Source: CAYQVO01 sp964421085
Lineage (GTDB): Bacteria; Bdellovibrionota_C; UBA2361; CAYQVO01
NCBI GenBank assembly: GCA_964421085.1
Contig: CAYQVO010000016.1
Coordinates: 1-64,000 of the forward strand
DNA length: 64,000 nucleotides
Direction of reading: 5' to 3'
A program made the translations under genes and the position numbers. A model generated the notes under the pieces. It had not been told where the DNA came from and did not search any database. It saw only the letters and a list, made by a program, of their open reading frames with translations. Below are positions 7,815 through 16,830 of this stretch, in pieces (position 1 is the first letter of the stretch; each line of letters begins with the position of its first letter).

Positions 7815-10800
7815 AGATCAGAGGATGGAACATCGAAAGGTTCGGGATTTTCACAGACTATTCTGTCGAAAATCTTCCCGGCGAAATGAGCGTGTTTCTG
7901 GGGCCGAATGAGGCGGGGAAAAGCACTCTTCTTGGCTTTCTGCGAGGTGTGCTCTTCGGTTTTCCAACGGGGAATGTGAAAGAGCCGAAGTATCCGCCTG
8001 CAGCAGGAGGGAGTCCGGCGGGCGCAGTCACTATTGAAACCCCGGACGAGGGCTCTATTCTCATCAGAAGAGAAGGGCCCCGAAAGGTGCAGATCCGGAA
8101 AAGCGATGGAAGCATGCTGACTGATGGAGAGCTTCGGCATCTGCTGGGCGGAGTGGAAAGATCTCTCTTTCAAAGAGTATTTGCGTTCAGTCTCTGGGAC
8201 ATGCAGAGCATCGAGACTCTCGATGAGAAGGGAGTGCAGGAAAGAATCTGTTCAGCCGCCATAACCGGCAGCGGCCGGTCTCCCACGGCGGTCATCGATG
8301 ATTTGAAGATCGAGATAAAGGCAAAGAATACCGAAGCCGTCAATATCAACACCCAGCTCAAGGCGCTGAAGTCGAAGCTGAGGACTGCTGTCGATGGAGC
8401 CGCTCATTATTCGTCCCTGGTGGGCGAAGAAGAGAAATGGGCGCGTGTCCTGGAGGAATCGACGATTCGTGAAGGAGAACTAAGAAGCCGCAGGGACTGG
8501 TTAGAGAGACTGCAGAGTCAATGGCCCGCCTGTTCCCGCAGGCAGCGCGCTGAAGAAGCCCTCTCGAAACTTCAGCCTGTCGACGCTTTCCCGCCGGATC
8601 CTGAAGCCCGCATGGCGAACGCCAGACAGGCGATGGAAGCCGCCGACAAAGAACTGAAGGATACTCAGCAGAAGATCAAAGACCGGGAAGGAGAGGCGAA
8701 TTCGCTCAAGGCGCTGCTCAGAAATGATATTTCCGCGGTGACAAGCGCTGTTCACGAGCAGTGCGAAACGGCCGGAATTTTCCGGAAAAACCTCTCGGAT
8801 ATCGTAGCGGCGGGTGTCAGGTTTTCAGACGTAAAGACCGATGCGGACAACGCGATGCGGCAGCCCGGCACGGACTGGGATGTCGCGCGTGTCGAGGTAT
8901 TCGACACTTCGTCGCCCGTCAGGGACGCCGTAAATCAGTGGAAAGAGAGATTCGAGAAAGCGGCACGTCAGCTGGACAACTCGGAGTCGGATGCTCAGGC
9001 AGCCCGGCGGCAGTGCGCCAAAGAAACTTCAGACCGCGATCGGATAAAGAACGAGCTGGAGGATAAAGAGCGGCCGGATGAAAGTGATCTCAGAGCCCGG
9101 GAAGATGCTCTCGATAAACTCGAGTCGCTGAGAAAAAATCTGAACGGCTTCAGGAACGAGTGTGAGAGTCATGTCCGGCTTCTGGAGCAGATAGAGAAAA
9201 ACAGGGCGGAAAGGCTCGCAGCAATGAAAACCTCCTTTCCGCTGCTTGCGGGGATTATTGCAGCTGTGGCTCTGGGAGCAGCGGCGTGGAGAATATCCCT
9301 TTCCGATATTTTTGGATTTGTATCGTCTCTGATTCTTGCCGCAGGTGCCGGATGGGCCGCGTATTATCTGTACCGGGCAAAAAAATCAGGCGCCGCAGAA
9401 TTCGACCTTGAACTGCTGAAAGAGAGAAATCTGATTGAAGATGCCTCCGGACAAGTGAGTGATACAGAAACGGAAATTCGGCGGTATGCCGCGGCAGCCG
9501 GGCTTTCCGGGCTGGTCTCCGAAGATGAGATAACGGCGGCACGCAATCAGCTGAAGGAGAAGGAGAGAGTCCTCTCTGATATACAAAATATAGAGGGACG
9601 CCTGAGGGACGCTGACGAGCGGTGGCAGAGCGCAAAGAAGGATCTCGAGCTGGCCGAAGAGGCAGCGAAGACTGAAAGGAAGAACTATCAGAATCTCGAC
9701 GAGGAATGGATTGAATGGAAAAAAAGCCGGGGCCTTGCCCGTGACCTGTCTCCGGAAGGAACACTGAGCCTCATAAGAGATGTGCGCACGGCGGCTGAAA
9801 AGATCGGCGCGATGAAAGTGGCCGATGATGCGCTGCGGGTTCTTGAAAGCGAGGTCGATGTCTGGCAAAGGCGGACTAAAGAGCTGCTGAAATCGGCAGG
9901 AATCGCCGTTTCTGAAGAGGCTGATGAGAACAAACTTCTGGACGCGCTCTTCTCACTGAGGGATGCGTGCATCGAAGAAGGGGAAAAGCAGAAGCAGATG
10001 AAAACTCTTCTCGGTAAGATTGAGGAACTCAGGCAGGAAGAAAAGCAGCGGGCCGCGGACGTCGAAGCTGCTTCGGACAGGCTCGAAGATCTCCTGAGGG
10101 AGGGCGGAGTTGAAACAGTTCCGCAGTTTGAACAACGGCTGCAGGTGGTGCGTGAGCGGGAAGCGCTTCAGAATGTCATCTCTGCTGCCGCACAGTCGAT
10201 CGACGACGCCGTCGGGCGCGGAGACGATGCGGAGCGATTCAGGGCGGAGCTTGAAACGGGGCAGGTCGACGCATGGCGCTGGGCCAGTGAGGAACTCGAC
10301 AACGAGACAGGCCGGATCAGGCAGGAGAGAGATTCGGCGATACGCAGTCATAACGCAGCGTGCACGGCGCGGAAAGAGATTGAAGCGGCATGCGATATTC
10401 CCGGTATCGAACTGGAAAAGAACCGCCTGCAGTGCGACCTCGAGAAGGTGTTGAATGAATGGCGCGTCAAATCGCTCGCGAAATGCATAATCGAAAAGAC
10501 GCTCAAGAAATATGTCAGGGAAACCCAGCCGGCAGTGCTGGAATCAGCGGGTGACATGATGAAAAAAATCACAGGCGGGCGTTATGTCAGGATTGAACAG
10601 AATCCTGACAGCGGGAAACTCGACATACAGATCATAGACAGTAAATCAAAACCAAGAAAACCGGAGCAGTTGAGCAGGGGGACTGCCGAGCAGCTCTACC
10701 TGTCTCTGAGGCTTGCGCTTGTGGACGAGTTCGCCCGTCAGCAGTGCTCACTTCCTCTGGTTATGGACGATGTGCTTGTGAATTTCGATCCGATCCGGGC

Positions 10801-10942
10801 AGGTGCTGTCGCAGATATTCTTGCCGGATTTGCGGCCGGGCATCAGGTTCTTTTGTTCACCTGCCAGCCCGCGACGGTGGAGCTGCTTCAGAAAGCGGGC
10901 GGTGAAAAAGTTCTCGTTCACGAAATTCCGGTTCCTGTGTAG
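7811..10942 (+). CDS. YhaN-like SMC/Rad50-type ATPase
   Basis: A 1043-residue AAA-type ATPase of the YhaN/SbcC group. Walker A GPNEAGKST is at 31-39; the signature LSRGTAEQL and Walker B LPLVMDDVLVNFD (MDD near 985) lie at the C terminus. Long charged, heptad-like helices between them indicate an SMC-like coiled coil. Two hydrophobic segments interrupt it at about 477-492 and 497-520, as in YhaN proteins and unlike soluble SbcC, so the complex is probably membrane-anchored. It is translated with the YhaO-like nuclease upstream. Role in DNA-end processing is inferred from the family. Confidence 0.85.
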   Translation: MKIRGWNIERFGIFTDYSVENLPGEMSVFLGPNEAGKSTLLGFLRGVLFGFPTGNVKEPKYPPAAGGSPAGAVTIETPDEGSILIRREGPRKVQIRKSDGSMLTDGELRHLLGGVERSLFQRVFAFSLWDMQSIETLDEKGVQERICSAAITGSGRSPTAVIDDLKIEIKAKNTEAVNINTQLKALKSKLRTAVDGAAHYSSLVGEEEKWARVLEESTIREGELRSRRDWLERLQSQWPACSRRQRAEEALSKLQPVDAFPPDPEARMANARQAMEAADKELKDTQQKIKDREGEANSLKALLRNDISAVTSAVHEQCETAGIFRKNLSDIVAAGVRFSDVKTDADNAMRQPGTDWDVARVEVFDTSSPVRDAVNQWKERFEKAARQLDNSESDAQAARRQCAKETSDRDRIKNELEDKERPDESDLRAREDALDKLESLRKNLNGFRNECESHVRLLEQIEKNRAERLAAMKTSFPLLAGIIAAVALGAAAWRISLSDIFGFVSSLILAAGAGWAAYYLYRAKKSGAAEFDLELLKERNLIEDASGQVSDTETEIRRYAAAAGLSGLVSEDEITAARNQLKEKERVLSDIQNIEGRLRDADERWQSAKKDLELAEEAAKTERKNYQNLDEEWIEWKKSRGLARDLSPEGTLSLIRDVRTAAEKIGAMKVADDALRVLESEVDVWQRRTKELLKSAGIAVSEEADENKLLDALFSLRDACIEEGEKQKQMKTLLGKIEELRQEEKQRAADVEAASDRLEDLLREGGVETVPQFEQRLQVVREREALQNVISAAAQSIDDAVGRGDDAERFRAELETGQVDAWRWASEELDNETGRIRQERDSAIRSHNAACTARKEIEAACDIPGIELEKNRLQCDLEKVLNEWRVKSLAKCIIEKTLKKYVRETQPAVLESAGDMMKKITGGRYVRIEQNPDSGKLDIQIIDSKSKPRKPEQLSRGTAEQLYLSLRLALVDEFARQQCSLPLVMDDVLVNFDPIRAGAVADILAGFAAGHQVLLFTCQPATVELLQKAGGEKVLVHEIPVPV

Positions 10943-10960
10943 AACGCGATAAACGCGTTC
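10942..10960. terminator. Hairpin between convergent genes
   Basis: A perfect 7-bp inverted repeat (GAACGCG at 10942-10948, CGCGTTC at 10954-10960) begins inside the stop codon of the YhaN-like gene and is followed on the plus strand by ACTTTAT. It probably terminates that gene and perhaps the convergent one too. Confidence 0.55.
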
Positions 10961-10973
10961 ACTTTATCGGAAC

Positions 10974-11999
10974 TCACCCTGCCCGGCTGCTGATCGTTTT
11001 TCCTCCCTTCAGCAGTCGAAGCTTCGGCCGGATTCCTATGAAGGCTTTCGGAGAAGGATCATCTTCGGCCGGTGAACCTGTCGCCGCCCTTAATCCCGAT
11101 CGACCGTCACTGAGAAGGGCCAGCTTTTCAGGTGTAGCGCGTTCCTGCCGGGCGATACGGACAAACGCCTTTGCAAACTCAAATATGGAGACTCCTCTTT
11201 CCGGGGAAGCGCCATCTTCGACTGACATTGCCACAACAGTCGCATGGCCTTTCCTTCTGATGATTCCGACAGCCGTTCTTCGATCTCTTGCTGAGCCGCA
11301 GAGCCCGGAGTATGCTGGGTTTCCGTTGAAAACTCCGTTGTAGTCGTTGAAGAGAGACTGAAACTGCGATGGTTTGTTCTGAACGAGGGACTGCAGAACA
11401 TAAGGGTCAGTGAGATCCAATGCTGCAAGCCCGCCGATGAAGCTGATAAAGCGGGAAAGATCCCTGTCAGAGCCTGCTCTGCATCTTTCGATGTGCGGTT
11501 CGCCTTTCGCGTCGACCCCGAAATAATATCTGTTGCCGATATTGTTCCGGATCGCCTCGGCCGGCTGGTAAAACTGACAGATTATCCGGCGGGATGGATC
11601 GGACAGCTTATACCCGGCCACATCGCCCATGCTGCCTTTCGCTCCGAAGAAGATCCCGTTTGTCAGGAAAGTCAAATCCTGATTCTGAATCTGCCGGCGC
11701 ACATCTTCCTTTCTTGTGCCGTCGGCCAGAAGAACAGTCACTTCCTGGGAATCATCTGCCGGAACAAGAACCACACTGAGTTCCGCACGCTCCTTTCCGA
11801 TTCTGTACCGCATCTTTCGGGTGGTCCCGGTTCGGAGATCGGCAGAGAATGCCTCAGTGACCAGCGATCCTTTCATTGAGGGGTCCTGCAGGTACTGCCT
11901 CTCTCTTTCTTCTTTCTTTTCGGCAGATTGCCAAAGCCGTGATGAAAGGGCTCCAATTGAGGAACTTAATCTGCCTGCGCTCAGCTCGAGAAATCCCAT
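10974..11999 (-). CDS. Possible phosphodiester-glycosidase (NAGPA)-like protein
   Basis: A 341-residue protein with no signal peptide that I can see. Its middle and C-terminal parts recall the phosphodiester glycosidase (NAGPA) fold: a FLTNGIFFGAKGS segment, then DRRTAVGIIRRKGHATVVAMSV, then FEFAKAFVRIA and ALLSDGRSG. These align loosely with the family's start-of-domain NGxFF, RTAIGI...vvvDGR and the LDGGGSS-type loop. The last motif is degenerate (SDGRSG). An AAGGA ribosome-binding site precedes the ATG. It follows the M32 peptidase gene by 75 nt on the same strand. If the fold guess is wrong, this is simply an unrecognised protein. Confidence 0.45.
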   Translation of the reverse strand: MGFLELSAGRLSSSIGALSSRLWQSAEKKEERERQYLQDPSMKGSLVTEAFSADLRTGTTRKMRYRIGKERAELSVVLVPADDSQEVTVLLADGTRKEDVRRQIQNQDLTFLTNGIFFGAKGSMGDVAGYKLSDPSRRIICQFYQPAEAIRNNIGNRYYFGVDAKGEPHIERCRAGSDRDLSRFISFIGGLAALDLTDPYVLQSLVQNKPSQFQSLFNDYNGVFNGNPAYSGLCGSARDRRTAVGIIRRKGHATVVAMSVEDGASPERGVSIFEFAKAFVRIARQERATPEKLALLSDGRSGLRAATGSPAEDDPSPKAFIGIRPKLRLLKGGKTISSRAG

Positions 12000-12074
12000 G
12001 GTTCCTTACCTGTGCGGACCGCCTTATGGAGTTTAGATGCCCGGGGCGCGCAAGAATCGCGCCAAAGTGAATGA

Positions 12075-13580
12075 TCATTCACCGATGTCGATGCCGAATT
12101 TCCCTTCCAGGTAATTCAGAAACGGTCTTTCGCTGAACTCCTCTCCGGAGAGCTGCTCCACGAGCTGCGGGCCTGTAAACTGCATCCCTTTCTCATGCAC
12201 GTGGGTTTGGAACCATTGAAGAATCCCGGCAAAACTGCCTGTCTCAACATCTGCGCCATACTGCGGAATGTCGCGCTCGAGAGCCTTCAGCATGAATGCA
12301 CCATACAGATTGCCCAGTGCATATGTGGGAAAATACCCGACCAGGCCCGAGTACCAGTGAACATCCTGAAGCACGCCGTCACGCGCGGTCAGCGGCTTTA
12401 TTCCCAGGTATTCATCGTAGAGAGAGTTCCATGCCTCGGGAAGTTCTTCCACGGCAAGTGCGCCGGCAAGAAGCTGCTCTTCCAGAAGCAACCGGATTAC
12501 TACGTGGAGAGAGTACGTGACTTCATCGGCTTCGACCCGGATGAATGTCGGCTTTACCCTGTTCAGAATCCGCCAGAGCACAGCAGGCGATGATTTCCTG
12601 TGAAAATCGGGGAAAAACTCTCCGAGCTTCTCATGCAGGAACTTGCAGAACTGAATGCTCCTGCCGATCATGTTCTCGAAGAAACGGGACTGTGATTCGT
12701 GGACACCCAGTGATGCGGCAAAACCCATGGGCGTTCCATGCCACTTTTCAGGAAGGCCCATTTCATAAAGAGCGTGCCCCGTTTCATGTATCGTCCCGTA
12801 AAGCGCAGACAGGAAATTCCTGCGGGAATACCGCGTTGTGATCCTGAGATCGCCCGTCCCCAGAGTAGAGCAGAAAGGATGATGGCTCTGGTCGATGCGG
12901 CCCGCGTCGAAATCAAATCCCAGAGTTTTTATGATCGACCTGCACAACTGAGACTGAACGTCCTCGGGAAAGTCGCCGTTCATGTCCTGGACATCTTCGA
13001 ATTTTGGTTTTATCTCCTGAAGCATGCGCGAAAGCTCTTCGCTGAGCCGGATCAGCACGGGCTTGATTACCTCGAGTTTTCCGTACGGTTCGTACGAATC
13101 AAGAAGCGCGTTGTATGGAGACCCTTCATATCCGACGAGATCGGCTTCTTCACGGTGAAGCTCGATTACGGTCTTGAGCGGAGTAATAACCGCGCCGAAA
13201 TCTCCATCCGGCCGGGCCCGGGTCCATTTATCGAATGCTTCCGAACAGGCGAGAGCTTTTCGCCCGACGAATTCGGTGGAAAGTTTTTCCTGCCGCACGA
13301 GGTGCCTGTGCGATTCCCGCACATTAATCATGTCGGCGTAATCGAGCGAATCAATCTGCTCGAAAAGCGTCTTCACGGTTTCCGAATATTCGGGGCTTGT
13401 CACTCTTGCATGTCTCAGCGTTTCCACGAGTTCGAGCTGTCTTGCCCGGCTCTTTGCCGCTTTCGGGGGTATGTTGACCTGCTGATCCCACTCGAGCACT
13501 GCATGAACGCAGGTGAGTGTGTAAATTTCCTCGAGACCCCTGTAAAACTTCTTTAGAAGATCGCTTTTTTCCATCCACAT
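12075..13580 (-). CDS. M32 family metallocarboxypeptidase
   Basis: Thermostable-carboxypeptidase family M32 (501 aa from the chosen start, matching the usual 490-510). It has the zinc motif HETGH followed by ALYEMGLP, and GVHESQSRFFENMIGRS downstream, both hallmarks of M32. It removes C-terminal residues from peptides in the cytoplasm. The open frame extends 22 codons further upstream (to 13646), but family length and the sequence EKSDLLKKFYRGLEEI favour one of the two Met codons at 13580 or 13574. It is divergent from the sigma-factor gene. Confidence 0.92.
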   Translation of the reverse strand: MWMEKSDLLKKFYRGLEEIYTLTCVHAVLEWDQQVNIPPKAAKSRARQLELVETLRHARVTSPEYSETVKTLFEQIDSLDYADMINVRESHRHLVRQEKLSTEFVGRKALACSEAFDKWTRARPDGDFGAVITPLKTVIELHREEADLVGYEGSPYNALLDSYEPYGKLEVIKPVLIRLSEELSRMLQEIKPKFEDVQDMNGDFPEDVQSQLCRSIIKTLGFDFDAGRIDQSHHPFCSTLGTGDLRITTRYSRRNFLSALYGTIHETGHALYEMGLPEKWHGTPMGFAASLGVHESQSRFFENMIGRSIQFCKFLHEKLGEFFPDFHRKSSPAVLWRILNRVKPTFIRVEADEVTYSLHVVIRLLLEEQLLAGALAVEELPEAWNSLYDEYLGIKPLTARDGVLQDVHWYSGLVGYFPTYALGNLYGAFMLKALERDIPQYGADVETGSFAGILQWFQTHVHEKGMQFTGPQLVEQLSGEEFSERPFLNYLEGKFGIDIGE

Positions 13581-13736
13581 ATTCTCGGCGAAGGAGGGAG
13601 GGTTTGCAACGGAAAGCCCGGTGCGGCTGTCCGGCCGCTTCTGCAATGGCCTGGAAATCCTGAGAAATTCCCCGGAACTTTTATTGTGTTTTGACGCAAC
13701 TTTTTCTGTATTTCTTCGAACTCTATGTAGGATGCT

Positions 13737-14483
13737 TTGAGAGCAAAACGGCTGTATAAACCCCGGGAAAACATGGTTGAAGCCTCAGGGAAAGACAGGG
13801 ATGGACTGGTCCTTCGGTACAAAGTCTTTGTTCACCAGGTGGTTGGAAGTCTTATAAACGCGATGAATCTTCCCCCTGTGATGACCGAGGAGTATGTGTC
13901 GGCAGGCTATCTTGGTCTTGTCGAAGCGGCGGAGCGATTTGATTTTTCCCAGGGAAAAGACTTCAAAAGCTACGCCTATCTTCGCATACGGGGGTCAATC
14001 ATCGACAGCATAAGGAGAAGCTCCAGCGCACCAGGGTACATGTACTCCCGTTACATAAAGGCTTTGAGAGCCGTTCAGGAGCTGCGTGAGGAGCTTTATC
14101 AAAGGGAGAATACCACCGGCAGCCAGGCAGGCAGCAGCAGCGACGAACAGCTCGCGGGACTCCTGGAACATGTGACCAGAAGCCTCCTGTGTTTCCGGCT
14201 CTCCAGGCGGGATTATTCGGCCGAGCTGAACAGGATACCAGATCGATCAGCCAGTCCTGCTGCTCTGGTGGAACAAAGGCAGCATAGTCAGTTCATAAGA
14301 AAACTCATCTCACAGCTTCCTGAAAAAGAGAGGACTATTATTGAACAGTATTATTTCCGGGAGCGCTCATTTGCCGAAATCGCCGGCGATGACGGGACGA
14401 TGTCCAAGTCATGGGTGAGCAGGCTGCACGCACGGGCGCTTAAACTTCTCAAGGAGGCATACTGTGAGTCTCAAGCGCCGTAG
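13737..14483 (+). CDS. FliA/WhiG-family RNA polymerase sigma factor
   Basis: Sigma-70 family factor (248 aa) with region 2 (EEYVSAGYLGLVEAAERFDF through IRGSIIDSIR, about 58-100), a weak region 3 and region 4 helix-turn-helix (LPEKERTIIEQYYF through LHARALKLLKEA, about 197-243). The layout and the alternation of RFDFSQGKDFKSYAYLRIRGSIID are those of sigma-28/FliA. The start is TTG with AGGA 5 nt before it; an ATG at 13773 is an alternative with a poorer site. Its end overlaps the sctJ start, so it is the first gene of a type III secretion operon and probably drives late T3SS or related genes. Confidence 0.85.
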   Translation: MRAKRLYKPRENMVEASGKDRDGLVLRYKVFVHQVVGSLINAMNLPPVMTEEYVSAGYLGLVEAAERFDFSQGKDFKSYAYLRIRGSIIDSIRRSSSAPGYMYSRYIKALRAVQELREELYQRENTTGSQAGSSSDEQLAGLLEHVTRSLLCFRLSRRDYSAELNRIPDRSASPAALVEQRQHSQFIRKLISQLPEKERTIIEQYYFRERSFAEIAGDDGTMSKSWVSRLHARALKLLKEAYCESQAP

Positions 14484-15240
14484 TGTTCGACAGGGTGCTG
14501 CTCTGCCCGCAATCATCTGCTTTGTATTGATGTCCCTGTATGGATGCAGAGAGCCGATTGTTCACGACCTCGCCGAGAACGAGGCGAATACGCTGATTTC
14601 CAGACTTCACGACAGACAGATCAGTGCGGAGAAGGTTCGCCAGCCTGACGGCAGGTGGAGTATTGCCGTTCAACAGCGTGATACTGTGCGCGCAATTCGT
14701 CATCTGGAGAAAGGGCGATTTTCGCTGGAAGATCCTGCGGAAAGCAGTGAAAAGCCCTCCGTCATGAGCTCCCGTGAAGAGCAGAGATTCAGCTACGAAA
14801 GGGCCGTGAGCAGAGAGATTGAGAAAACGCTCCGCAGTATCGAAGGAGTTCTTTACGCCAGAGTTCACATGAACCTTCCACTATCGGATCCGGTTTTCGG
14901 CGTAAAATCCCAAAGCGGCGGTTCTGCTGGTGTTCTCATTATTTCCGATCCTGATTTCAGCCAGGAAAACGAAGCTGTAGCAGGGATAGTCGGGGGTGCG
15001 ACGGGAATCCCGGTTCCGGCAATCACAGTCGTCGTGAACGTTCAGCAGGGAATGGAAACCGAGAATGCCGCAGCCGTCGCATCTCCGGCGGCAGCTCAGG
15101 AATGGAGGGATCGCGTTCCTGCGGCATTGAAGAAAACCGTGCAGAGCAGCCGCATTGCACTCGGACTCCTTCTCGTCATATCCGGTCTTGTTATTTTTCT
15201 TCGCGTCGTTCGCCGCTGCAGGAGAGTTCAGTCATGCTGA
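14464..15240 (+). CDS. sctJ: Type III secretion inner-membrane ring lipoprotein SctJ
   Basis: YscJ/FliF-family protein (258 aa). It starts with GTG and has a signal peptide with lipobox LYGC, then the PrgK/YscJ-type domain including LIISDPDFS and GIVGGATGIPVPAITVVVN, and a single C-terminal membrane helix (about 222-243). At 258 residues and as a lipoprotein it is SctJ rather than flagellar FliF (about 550 aa). SctJ forms the periplasmic inner ring of the injectisome basal body. It overlaps the sigma gene by 20 nt and sctQ by 7 nt. Confidence 0.85.
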   Translation: MSLKRRSVRQGAALPAIICFVLMSLYGCREPIVHDLAENEANTLISRLHDRQISAEKVRQPDGRWSIAVQQRDTVRAIRHLEKGRFSLEDPAESSEKPSVMSSREEQRFSYERAVSREIEKTLRSIEGVLYARVHMNLPLSDPVFGVKSQSGGSAGVLIISDPDFSQENEAVAGIVGGATGIPVPAITVVVNVQQGMETENAAAVASPAAAQEWRDRVPAALKKTVQSSRIALGLLLVISGLVIFLRVVRRCRRVQSC

Positions 15241-16013
15241 TGAGACTGCATGATCCTTTCCCCGAAGGAGGCGCGATCGTTGATGAAGCAGGGGCAGTCA
15301 TTTCTGAAAACGCGGTGTCTGCATTGATGCGGTGCCTTCTCGACGCGAATGTTCTGTGCATCAGGTCAGGCATCAAGTCTTCGATAAACAGAAGCAGAAC
15401 CAATCCCGTCTTTCGCCTGACGGGCGGTGCAGTAATCATTATCAAGGCGATACGAAAAGGCCCGTCGTTTATTCGTCTACCGCGGAAGAAAATGCTTCAG
15501 CGGCTGATGTCCCTTCCAGTGCCGTTCTCCGGAGCAGAGGCAGAGGACGAATACACAGGAGTGTGCGATGCTCAGCGCTTCGACGTTCTGCTGCCGGGCG
15601 ATGTTGGATGGAGAAATGCCGGGAAAATAGACGTTGCAGTCTCTCCGCCCGGAAGCGCGGACCACTTTGCCCGCCTTGTCGGCACGGATGTTGTTGAAGC
15701 GTCATTGTCGCTTTTAACCGCAAGACCACGTTTTTCACTTACACTTGGAGAGGAGAAGAACATGATGGAGACAGGAATTCCCGCCCCCGAATTGAACCTG
15801 GGCCGGCTCGAACTTTCCATGCGTGATTTTCTTGCGCTCAGGCCGGGCGACGTTCTGTGTTTCCGTCTTCCGGCAGAAGTTGAGGGCACACTGCAGCTGT
15901 CAGGGGAGGACTGGGCGCGTGTAGGCGTTGAATTCGACGGAGAGAGCATCCGGCTCAAGGTTCTGGAAACGGGAGGACGGACTACCCGGCCGCCCGACGG
16001 TTCCTGCAAATGA
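15234..16013 (+). CDS. sctQ: Type III secretion cytoplasmic ring protein SctQ (FliN/SpoA domain)
   Basis: A 259-residue protein whose C-terminal 80 residues (about 183-255) form a SpoA/FliN domain: LGRLELSMRDFLALRPGDV and a closing IRLKVLETGG. The N-terminal part is divergent, as usual for SctQ. SctQ builds the cytoplasmic sorting platform of the injectisome. The start ATG at 15234 has AGGAG 9 nt upstream and overlaps the sctJ stop. A strong ribosome-binding site inside the gene points to a second product (see separate entry). The 3' end overlaps the opposite-strand methyltransferase gene by 32 bp. Confidence 0.8.
   Translation: MLMRLHDPFPEGGAIVDEAGAVISENAVSALMRCLLDANVLCIRSGIKSSINRSRTNPVFRLTGGAVIIIKAIRKGPSFIRLPRKKMLQRLMSLPVPFSGAEAEDEYTGVCDAQRFDVLLPGDVGWRNAGKIDVAVSPPGSADHFARLVGTDVVEASLSLLTARPRFSLTLGEEKNMMETGIPAPELNLGRLELSMRDFLALRPGDVLCFRLPAEVEGTLQLSGEDWARVGVEFDGESIRLKVLETGGRTTRPPDGSCK
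15762..16013 (+). CDS. Internal in-frame start giving SctQ-C (SpoA domain alone)
   Basis: Within sctQ, AGGAG (15751-15755) is followed after 6 nt by two in-frame ATG codons (15762 and 15765). Translation from there would give an 83-residue protein consisting only of the SpoA domain. Known injectisomes (YscQ-C, SpaO short form, SsaQ short form) make exactly such a product by internal initiation, and it is needed for secretion in several. Seen here: site, spacing, frame and domain boundary. Inferred: actual use. Confidence 0.6.
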   Translation: MMETGIPAPELNLGRLELSMRDFLALRPGDVLCFRLPAEVEGTLQLSGEDWARVGVEFDGESIRLKVLETGGRTTRPPDGSCK

Positions 16014-16710
16014 AATAAATCTCTTCGGAAGCAGATGACGGCCGTTTCCGTTCAGGGTCCCACATGGTCACCCTTTCAAACCATCTGCCGAGCTCCGCGC
16101 GTATTTTCGCGGGTGGAAACGCGGCCTCTGGAATGCGTTCTTCATGAAGGCGGTAAATGTTCTTTCCTTTCTTTGAAAACACCTGCAGATTGAGATCGAA
16201 TCTATGTTCATTCAGCTTGACGACTTCGAATATGGAAGAATGGCCTGGTTCGATTTCCGCGTAGGCAGGCCATGAAGCGTACAATTCCAGTTTGCGGGGC
16301 GTGTTGATGTCGAAAATGAAGACTCCCCGGTCGGAAAGCCTTGCGTACGCTCCGCTGAACAGATTCTTCCACTCTCGAAACGTGCAGAGGTGATTTATCG
16401 TGTCGAAGATGCAGAGGATTATGTCGTATCGGCCCTTCACCTGCAGCCGTGAGATGTCCTGTTTCAGAAAACGGGCGCCTTTGACCTTGCGACAGGCGAT
16501 ACTGAGCATTTTTTCGGACTTGTCTATGCCCGTGATCTGATATTGCTTCGAAAAGTATCGGGCAATGCTTCCGGTCCCGCAGCCAAGGTCGAGCAGTGTA
16601 CGGGCGCATGGAGCGTGCCGTGCGAGGAGCTTCTTCAGATGACCTGCGATTTCATCTCTCTGCCCCATCATGGAGTCGTATACTTCCGCGAATTGATCGT
16701 ACTTTTCCAC
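15982..16710 (-). CDS. Class I SAM-dependent methyltransferase
   Basis: A 242-residue methyltransferase with the SAM motif LLDLGCGTGSIARYF, acidic motif TGIDKSE and ILCIFDTINHL (motif IV region), of the Methyltransf_11/25 type. Substrate unknown. The chosen start is GTG at 16710 with an excellent AGGAGGGG site; the open frame runs on to 16794 without better support. It lies on the opposite strand within the T3SS gene run, convergent with sctQ and overlapping it by 32 bp, and divergent from the SctI-like gene. Confidence 0.85.
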   Translation of the reverse strand: MEKYDQFAEVYDSMMGQRDEIAGHLKKLLARHAPCARTLLDLGCGTGSIARYFSKQYQITGIDKSEKMLSIACRKVKGARFLKQDISRLQVKGRYDIILCIFDTINHLCTFREWKNLFSGAYARLSDRGVFIFDINTPRKLELYASWPAYAEIEPGHSSIFEVVKLNEHRFDLNLQVFSKKGKNIYRLHEERIPEAAFPPAKIRAELGRWFERVTMWDPERKRPSSASEEIYFICRNRRAAG

Positions 16711-16830
16711 AAATCCCCTCCTTGTCTCCGCAACTGCACCGCATTTTAAGTGAAAAATCCCGCTGCTGCGAGGAAACTTTTCGCCGGGTTTCACGAATAC
16801 ATATCTGGAACCTTCATTTGGAGACCCATC

